NCBI GenBank assembly: GCA_002284615.2
Contig: MU069513.1
Location: 292,087-319,207 of the forward strand
Direction: 5' to 3'
From: Dunaliella salina
Taxonomy: Eukaryota; Chlorophyta; Chlorophyceae; Chlamydomonadales; Dunaliellaceae
Length of the DNA stretch: 27,121 bases
Shown here: piece by piece, positions 18,520 through 27,121 of the stretch
How positions within the stretch are numbered: position 1 is the first letter of the stretch
Layout: each line of letters starts with the position of its first letter
Notes under the pieces: model-generated
Seen by the model: only the letters and a program-made list of their open reading frames with translations
What the model was told of the DNA's origin: nothing
Databases searched by the model: none
Translations under genes and position numbers: made by a program

Positions 18520-18595
18520 TGGGGCTGTCCCTACATCGACTAAGGAAAGGGAGACACGTTGGCCCTGAAGAGGCCAACTATACCAAATGCGTTAG
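18520..18595 (-). mobile_element. Antisense LINE 3' untranslated fragment
   Basis: TCCCTACATCGACTAAGGAA followed by GGGAGACACGTTGGCCCTGA matches the same stretch in copies D and E (CTACATCAATTAAGTAAAAG and the next bases). The tail itself is missing. Confidence 0.55.
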
Positions 18596-18731
18596 ATCCT
18601 CAGCTGTCACTTTATCTTGACCTTGGATTTGGATTGAGACTTGGCATGCATACATGTTTTTGCCTGTGGGCTTACGGAACAACACTCTTTGAAAATGTCA
18701 TAAAGTCGCTTGTTCCAACCAGTCAATTAAA

Positions 18732-18850
18732 AAAAGTAAAAAGCCTATGCTGGACACATCCAGCGAGCATGAAGGAAAGACCCAACAGTTAGCACGGGCA
18801 CTAACAGTGAGCCCCACAAACGGAAGCAAGCTATGAGCAGCCAAGTCATA
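18732..18850 (-). mobile_element. Antisense LINE 3' end related to copy H (copy I)
   Basis: An A-rich tail, then ATGCTGG-ACACAT-CCAGC and GAAGGAAAGACCCAACA...AGTGAGCCCCAC.AACG.AAGCAAGCTATG, match the first 110 bp of copy H (10097-10205). It is truncated in the 3' untranslated region. Confidence 0.7.
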
Positions 18851-19240
18851 AAAGGATCAGGAGATGAGGAAAGAGAAAGCACAATATGAGTTCAATTAAT
18901 CATTTGAAGACATGGGTAAGGATAAGGCAAGCATGTTCAGGGAAAAGCAATTAGCAACCATGTATGGTCATCAAGGACATTGGTGTGTTCATGTACAGTT
19001 GCCCCTCGGACAAACGATCATGCATCAAAAGCATGAATGTGTGCTTGGCCTAAAAAGATGAAGTGATGGAGGGGTGCAAAGCACTTGAATCTATGGCTGC
19101 TCATCAAATAGTGCGCTGAAAATCACAAGTGTTGTTGGGAAAGGCTCCAAAGTTTAGTATTTTAACCAAGGGGAAATGCTCATTCAAGGCTTAAAAGAGA
19201 TACATGTTATTTCTTAGTCAGAAATTCATTACATCTATCA
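18851..19240. other. No gene recognised
   Basis: Short open frames only. No inverted or direct repeat of note was seen by eye. Confidence 0.4.
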
Positions 19241-19549
19241 TCACAGTGATGGTCGGTTAGCAGAGACAGCAAGGTGCTTCCCCTCCCCAAACGCCGTCTT
19301 CTTGACAACATAGTCATGCACAGGGCCAAACCGTCCACCATAGGCCTCCACATTTTTTGCCCTGCACTTATTGCAATTTAAAAAAGAGTGTTGGGGCAGC
19401 TGTTCATGTTCACAATTCATATGCACAAGGACAAAAGACGTACAAACAGAAGATGTAAACCAATCTGCAAGGCTTCGCACTCGATGCTCCTCATCTCCAC
19501 CGGAGCACTTTTGCAGACAAAATACTCCACTTCTTAGAGTGTTTTGCAA
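19241..19549 (-). CDS. Possible last exon of the minus-strand host gene
   Basis: A 102-codon minus-strand frame ends at a TGA at 19241. It contains Cys-rich segments FCLQKCSGGDEE, HMNCEHEQ and NCNKCRAKNVEAYGGRFG, which could bind zinc; no family is recognised. The start is not an initiation site. An acceptor could lie at several places, but none gives a clean phase with the exon at 20056-20273. The rival end of the gene is a short exon after a strong acceptor near 19832 (frame reading RYPLELQADCTS then a stop). This is therefore a candidate exon only. Confidence 0.35.
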   Translation of the reverse strand: MQNTLRSGVFCLQKCSGGDEEHRVRSLADWFTSSVCTSFVLVHMNCEHEQLPQHSFLNCNKCRAKNVEAYGGRFGPVHDYVVKKTAFGEGKHLAVSANRPSL

Positions 19550-20055
19550 AGCGGTATGATTTCATTCCTAAAACATGGAAATCTTCCGATTTTGGCTTTA
19601 AAATCCAAAGAGAAGAGCAAGTGCTAGCAAATATAATAATACAACCCTAAGCAGTGAAGGCAGGGATGAGCCTGTGGTAATGTTGGCCTACAGTAATCTC
19701 AGTAATCTTGCACTTAAACCTGAACATACAATGGGTCCCTTGCCTCCTCCCAATGTCAACAGACTCATTGCGTTTCAAAATGTATCTCAGGATGTGCAAT
19801 CGGCTTGGAGTTCAAGGGGATAACCTGAGAAAAATCTAAACAGATCATACAAATGCAAGACACCCAGAGAGACTCTGCACAAGATGCAATACAAAACGCA
19901 ATACAAGACACCCTGAAAAACTCCAAACAACTGATCCACATGCATCAGTCCCTGAGTGCATACCTTAGGTGCTCACAGATTGCAAGCTTTTGAGGCAAAC
20001 CCCTGCCAATCCGAAGCAGCCTTGAGGTAAAGCATGTTAATCAGGATACACTCAC

Positions 20056-22441
<2,386 letters not shown>

Positions 22442-22668
22442 CTTCAAGTTCAATTTTACATTGGCTGTTTAAGTGTGTTCTACGTAGGACCCCGGCATTC
22501 TGGTTCACCAGGAAACCGCAGGACAGTGGTCAGTAGTGATTTTTTTGCAGAGATCCAGTGGCAATTTTTATAGATGCAGTGAATGACAATTATTGGGAAT
22601 AACATCTTCTTGTCTGTTTAGTATGGCGAGGAGAGAGCCGTCGTTTTCTTCCTGACTTATTGCTAGGC
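22442..22668. promoter_or_regulatory. Bidirectional promoter region between two divergent genes
   Basis: A 227-bp interval separates the ATG of the minus-strand gene (22441) from the ATG of the Pumilio-family gene (22669). It must hold both core promoters and 5' untranslated regions unless 5' introns exist. CTTCTTGTCTGTTTAG at 22607-22622 could be a splice acceptor for such an intron. No convincing TATA box was seen. Confidence 0.5.
22623..22655 (+). other. Upstream ORF in the Pumilio-family leader
   Basis: ATGGCGAGGAGAGAGCC... reads 10 codons and stops with TGA at 22653-22655, 13 bp before the main ATG and in a different frame. If transcribed it could damp translation of the main ORF. Whether it is in the mature leader is unknown. 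Confidence 0.35.
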
Positions 22669-24812
22669 ATGGCAGCCAAGCCCACAGGGAAACCAGCGCA
22701 GCAAAAAGGTGGTGGAGGTCTAAAGCATCACCAACCAGCAGGGAAGAAGCGCCCAGCTAGTGGAGGCAGCGCAGGAGGGGGTCAAGAGTTCAAGCAAAAC
22801 AAGAAGCAAAAGTCCTCTGACGTGCCTGCCAAAGGCCCTAAGCCAACAGCTGCGGCGCCCACAGAGAAGCCAGCGCTGAGCAAGTAAGGGCATGAGTTGG
22901 CCTGGAGTTGCCGAGTGTCACTTGCATGCTTTCATTCGGTTGCTGTTTGTCCCTCATTTCCATCTCTCTTTCTTCTGATACCATCATCCTTGTCATGGCA
23001 GGCATGAAAAGAAGGAGAAGATCCGGCAGAAGAAGAGTGCTTTGAAAAAGAACTTCGGTATCATCCAAGTGAGTGACACCTGTGGGTTTCAAGGTCGAGG
23101 CAGGGTGATGCAGCCGTCGGGACTCGATGTACACTAGAGTGGCATGCATGAGTGTAATTTTCTTGCAACAGAACGTACCAGAAGTAGACATGCATGTTGC
23201 TCTGCTTAGGTTGCAAATGGACTATGGCTGCACTGGTGCAAGGGAATTGCATGCTCAATTTCGTGGAGGTGATGCTTCAATGCCCTTCTTCCTTGGAGTT
23301 TTCCCCCTATGCATGCCGTGGGTGCCTTGCATGCTCATGCACTGCGTATCTCATCCCTGTCGCCTTCTGGATAGTGCATGCATGTATAAGAATTTGTTTT
23401 GTGCACAGTTTGGGCAAGTGAAGATGAAGTAACGGGCATGCGCGTATACGCAAACGAGCATGCACGCCCCCCCCACACACGCGTGCAAGTGCCAAGTACC
23501 TCCTAACTCATGCCCCTCATCCTGGACAGGATGCTGTACCAATATGGGAGGTTTTGAGGCGGCACCAAACGCCAAACGATGAGAAGGCTCGCTTGGTGGA
23601 TCAGGTCCTCCGAAAGGTGAGTGACAGCCTGCTCATCACATTTCATTACAGAAAGGGAGCTTGACCTTCAGCTAGATAGTGTAGCTTTGCGCCGAAAGTC
23701 TGCTCAGCACTTGAAACTTGGAGGACATGGTCAATCCTGGATCAAATAGCATGGGCATAGCTCTTCTTCGAAGCGGAGGTCAGGCCACTGTCACCTTCTT
23801 GCAAAGCACAGCACAGAAGTAAGTACTTCATGAGCTAAAGCATGGCACATCGTTTTGTGGCATAAGTCAGCATGTGTTGGGAAACAGTGTATACCCTGAT
23901 GCTTGTGGCAGTGCAAACGCGCAGCATGGCCATGATTGGCTCATCAAGCACACTTGTGCAAGTAAAGCCAATGACTAAATTGTGTTGCAACTCTAGGGTG
24001 CAAGGATGCTCCTCAAAATTGAGGAGTCATTAGACATGGCTGAGCAGGCAAGCTTGGAAGGAGCAATGGGCAGAGTTATCGACAAGTCTGCAAAGCCTTG
24101 CGGTCCAAAGCCAATTTATTGGCTCGATTCCTTTGTAGTGTCCATCTTCCAAAAATGTGCAATAGGACGATGTAAGTGGAGGCTGCTTGGGGCTTCGCAC
24201 AGGCCACTGCTTCTGCATGTGTGCGCCTATGTAAGCGCCTGGTGAGCTCAAGCAAGGTACCTAGTGCCACAAGCCACCATAATGCCCTTGTCATACTTGC
24301 CCGTCATCTTCGCCTTTTTTCTTGAGCTGTGTCATTCTTGCAAAGAACCTAGATATGTCATTGTACCCTTCCAGTTTGAACATCTGAGTATATTGCAAAG
24401 GACGATGGCGTTAGCCATGGGGGGAATGTGTGTGCAAAGAATAAGAAGAATCATGAAGATGAAGAAGAAGAGGAAGAAGAATGAGGAAGTGCATGCGCTG
24501 GCACCAGTGTGTCTGTTGCAAAACGTTAAAAGGGCACCCCACCAGTGAGGTGCAGGGTTCTCCCTCTGCAGCTGACACCCAAGAAGGTCAACTGAAACAC
24601 GCTTATCACAAACGAGCTCTTCACAGGCAGGGTGTCACTCTTCAAACCTTTTTCCTTGTACTTCGCAATCAGACACCCCTCTGTGTTTGTAAACTGGCTT
24701 GCAGGTGGATGGCAAGCTGCTGGAGCTCGCAAGGCACCACACCGCCTCCCGCATCCTGCAGTTCTGCGTCATGTACGGCACCGATGCGCAGAAACGCCTG
24801 CTGATGGACCAG
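22669..24812 (+). CDS. PUM3/PUF6/APUM24-type Pumilio-family nucleolar protein, N-terminal part (4 exons)
   Basis: Exons: 22669-22883, 23002-23068, 23530-23616, 24705-24812, giving 159 residues. All have GT donors (GTAAGG, GTGAGT, GTGAGT, GTGGGT) and AG acceptors, and phases match throughout. Residues 1-72 are low-complexity and Lys/Gly/Pro-rich (KKRPASGG, KQNKKQK), a likely nucleolar signal. Next comes HEKKEKIRQKKSALKKNFGI. Exons 3 and 4 join as VPIWEVLRRHQTPNDEKARL, VDQVLRK, then VDGKLLELARHHTASRILQF and CVMYGTDAQKRLLMDQ. This aligns with the start of the Puf/CPL repeat domain of PUM3-type proteins, and ASRILQFCVMYG is the first RNA-binding-type helix. Family members bind pre-rRNA and act in large-subunit biogenesis. 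A weak in-frame TTG at 22660 precedes; ATG 22669 is chosen. The gene continues beyond the window. Confidence 0.85.
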
Positions 24813-24889
24813 GTGGGTTTGCTCGGTGAAATGCCTTGCTCTCCACCATGTCTGGCACTTGCAAGTGGGTGAACTTGCTGATGGAGGAG

Positions 24890-25065
24890 GTCAGTCGTTT
24901 TATCTTTACAACTTTGGGGGTCCGAGTGTCCTTACACTTAAAAGGAACAATATTAAGATAAGAGATGATGTCAACATAGATGGAGATCTTGTTGTGCATG
25001 ATTTTTTAAACATCAAACCACATTGCAGAAACATTGAAGACCACACATACGCGCTATGTTCCAGT
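24890..25065 (+). other. Beta-fibre-like coding remnant in intron
   Basis: Within the open frame 24826-25125 the segment SFYLYNFGGPSVLTLKRNNI continues KIRDDVNIDGDLVVHDF. Alternating strands ending in DGDLVV are reminiscent of trimeric fibre or adhesin proteins, including algal virus and phage tail proteins. It is not flanked by splice sites that would fit the Pumilio-family gene. It may be a decayed foreign fragment or chance. Confidence 0.25.
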
Positions 25066-25319
25066 CGCTTCAGTGTATGCTGGGTGCCATGCTTTGGGCA
25101 CGCCATGACCCGCAAAGTTCTTTGACTTTCTGCACTCCTTTGCTCTCTTGCTTACCCTTGTTCGCTTCTTTGATTGACCTGTAGGTTACAAGGTTTCAAG
25201 GTTACAAGGCCTCCAGTCAAAACGACTGACTGCTAGCCTGGTGACCTGTCAAACTCATCGTAATCCTTTGCACTGTTGCACCCTGAGAACGTTTTTTGCC
25301 TGCCTGCATTCCGTTTTAA

Positions 25320-25510
25320 CCTTTTGCATATATTGCAATCCTTTGCATGGTTTGCACCCCTGGTTTGCAATCCTTATCCTGATTTGCGACCCCAATTTGC
25401 AATCCTCCGCATGATTTGCAACCCTCCGCATGGTTTGCAACCATCCGCATGGTTTGCAACCATCCGCATGATTTGCAACCCTTTGCATGATTTGCAATCC
25501 TTCTGCAAGC
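25320..25510. repeat. 19-bp minisatellite (TTTGCAACCCTCCGCATGG type)
   Basis: Clear units start at 25396, 25415, 25434, 25453, 25472 and 25491, exactly 19 bp apart, with degenerate units to the left from about 25320. Variants interchange CCC/CCA/TCC and CATGG/CATGA. Both strands stay open through several frames because the unit has no stop in most phases, so the Cys/His-rich translations are an artefact of the repeat. Confidence 0.92.
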
Positions 25511-25965
25511 TTTGTGGCCTGCAGCCTCTTGTGGCCTCACTGAATTCAGTGTGACCTTCTGGCACCCTTTCCGCTTTCTGTTCCTATCACACTTTTCGCA
25601 CTCCTTTTGCCCATTATCCAACCTGCAGTATTTATTGGCATGCAAAGCTAGCCGCTCACTGCTGCAGCATATTTCTTGTTGCTGGCATGGCAGCTCACAG
25701 ACACTCATGCTAGCAACAGCAAACCTGTAACCCCGCACAGGCCGGCGTTTGCTTCCACATAGCTCAAGCCGTCTCTTGAGGCCAGACATCCTTTGTGTCT
25801 ACATTGTTTAAATGCATTTTGCCCTGTAGCTTGACGCAAATTTAATTATGGTTGAGACATCGTTTGGCTCCCTAGCTTGAGTGTATTTTGCCTTGTAGCT
25901 CCGTGCAATGTTGGTTCATGGTTGAGTAAATGGGCAGAGGGCTTCAGCGGTATCTGAAGTCCAGG
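25511..25965. other. No gene recognised (probable intron)
   Basis: Pyrimidine-rich stretches and a repeated TTTTGCCxTGTAGCTxxxxGCAA element (about 25817 and 25889) are visible. No exon matching the next Pumilio repeat was found. Confidence 0.4.
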
Positions 25966-26080
25966 CAAGGAAAGAAAGATAATGAAATAGAAGCTGCATA
26001 AGCAAAAAAGACGCTCCCAGTATAAATTAAAGAAAAGGAGACATGCTGGCTTTAAGAGTTGAGAAGCCAGGCATTTTTGC
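25966..26080 (-). mobile_element. Decayed antisense LINE 3' end (copy J)
   Basis: GGAAAGAAAGATAATGAAAT, then GCTGCATAAGC..., CTCCCAGTATAAATTAAAGA and AAAGGAGACATGCTGGCTTT follow the order of copy E (CTGCGTAGGC, CTCCCTATATCAATCAAGG, GAGACACATTGGCTC). It is heavily mutated. Confidence 0.5.
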
Positions 26081-26284
26081 CCCTGGTTATGCAGATTTTC
26101 TCTGAACTGTCCAAATTTGAGCAGGACAGGGAATCAAAATGCCCTGAGAGCGGCTTGAAACACTGAGGCTGTACTTGTCTTCATGTCGCCCTTCTTTCTC
26201 ATTGGTTCAGCTCCTGGCTCTATCAAGATGTTCAGCCCTGCGCAGCACTTGCTGAAATCTAGGCAGTCACCTGAGCTGGCCTTC

Positions 26285-27121
26285 AGAATCACCAAGAGCC
26301 TCAGCTGCATCGCCAGAAGTCTAGAAGCGCAGTAATGGAAGTGCTGTTGCTGTCTCCATGCACTGACAAAATCGCAGCTGCATATCACCAGAAGTGCTGG
26401 AGCTGCCTCGTTTACAAAATTCTAAAATTGCAGCTGCACAGCACCCCAAGTGCTGAAGCACTCTCCATTGCATCGCCACAAGTCCAGTTGCACATCACTG
26501 GAAGTGCTGAAGCTGCTTCATGACATCATCAGAAGTGCAGAAGCCCACCACCGCAGGTGCTGAAACAACATTTGTTGCATCACCAGACGCGCTGAAGTGC
26601 ACCACCACAGGTGTTGCAACAGTCTATATTACATCACCAGACGTGCCGAAGCACACCACCAGAAGTGCTGAAGCAACCTCCATTGCATCACCGTAATTGT
26701 AAAGGCACACCAACAGGAGTGCTTGAGCGGTTTTCGTCGCAACACAAATATGCTGAAGCAGCTTCCATTGCACCAGAGAGGGGAGATCAAGAACATCACC
26801 AAGGGTTCAGAAGCGGTCTCCATTGCATTTTGCCAAAAGTGCAGCACCAGGAGTGCTGAAGCTCTCTCCATCCATTGCATCGCCAAAGGTGCTGAAGCAC
26901 ATGACCATAAGTGCTGAAGCGGGTTGCATTGCATCACCAGAAGTGCTGAAGCTGTCTCCATCCATTGCATCGTCAAAGGCGCTGAAGCACATGACCATAA
27001 GTGCTGAAGCGGGATGCATTGCATCGCCAGAAGTGCTGAAGCTGTCTCCATCCATTGCATCGTCAAAGGCGCTGAAGCACATGACCATAAGTGCTGAAGC
27101 GGGTTGCAGTGCATCACCAGA
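26285..27121. repeat. Degenerate satellite grading into a 90-bp higher-order repeat
   Basis: The basic motif is CATCACCAGAAGTGCTGAAG. The core GTGCTGAAGC occurs ten times exactly, between about 26450 and 27091. On the left the units are irregular. From about 26860 they form a 90-bp higher-order unit; the marker ATGACCATAA recurs at 26901, 26991 and 27081. The array runs off the window end. As 90 is divisible by three, the minus strand reads as a 30-residue repeat, which I treat as non-coding. Confidence 0.92.

Noticed and set aside
24006..24245. Extra Pumilio-family exon between exons 3 and 4
   Set aside because: Exons 3 and 4 join in phase and align without a gap to the family pattern; this frame has no match and no donor in phase.
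25255..25565. CRISPR-like array or Cys/His-rich zinc protein in the 19-bp repeats
   Set aside because: There are no unique spacers between repeats, and the open frames follow from a unit with few stops; it is a eukaryotic minisatellite.
26629..27117. 162-residue minus-strand repeat protein
   Set aside because: The 90-bp repeat is open in more than one frame and continues from clearly non-coding degenerate units; no start, splice or family support.

Overview
This is a eukaryotic nuclear window. It has GT-AG introns, long (GT)n and (GAT)n microsatellites, LINE and DIRS-type retroelements and non-autonomous DNA transposons. A DIRS element, together with a LINE combining RNase H and a restriction-like endonuclease, is most familiar from green algae. 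An alga is therefore my best guess for the host, but this is inference, not proof. No bacterial operons, rRNA, tRNA or CRISPR arrays were seen.

Layout. Positions 1-5200 hold a microsatellite, two copies of a 1.18 kb terminal-inverted-repeat element (1039-2220 and 4013-5188, each with a perfect 7-bp target duplication), a 417-bp TA-flanked miniature element (3385-3801) and an antisense LINE 3' end. Positions 5200-6700 show no gene. Positions 6700-12913 are a LINE graveyard: a sense copy (A, 6700-8826), a short sense copy (C, about 9646-10085) and a long antisense copy (H, 10097 to about 12913). Copy H is broken by a nested sense copy (B, 11455-12043), a 194-bp TA-flanked miniature element and an inverted duplication. 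Positions about 13060-16700 are a decayed antisense DIRS-like element with Gag, zinc knuckle, reverse transcriptase and RNase H, and an 88-bp tandem repeat inside it. A 421-bp hAT-like element with an 8-bp target duplication follows (17267-17687), then a cluster of very short LINE 3' ends (18276-18850).

Host genes occupy the right part. A minus-strand gene of unrecognised family runs from an ATG at 22441 down to about 19240 or 19770; at least five exons fit phase and splice signals. A plus-strand gene starts at 22669, 227 bp away and divergent. It encodes the N-terminal part of a PUM3/PUF6/APUM24-type nucleolar Pumilio-family protein (exons 22669-22883, 23002-23068, 23530-23616, 24705-24812) and continues past the window. 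Its last visible intron, or the sequence beyond it, contains a 19-bp minisatellite and a large degenerate array that ends in a 90-bp higher-order repeat.

The strongest new signals are: (i) a 3'-terminal RNA hairpin shared by all LINE copies, whose two arms have changed together, followed by TTTTC-type tails; (ii) the RNase H - CCHC - PD/ExK domain order of the LINE; (iii) the 1.18 kb element family with 7-bp target duplications; (iv) two related miniature families with TA target sites; and (v) the uncharacterised minus-strand gene.
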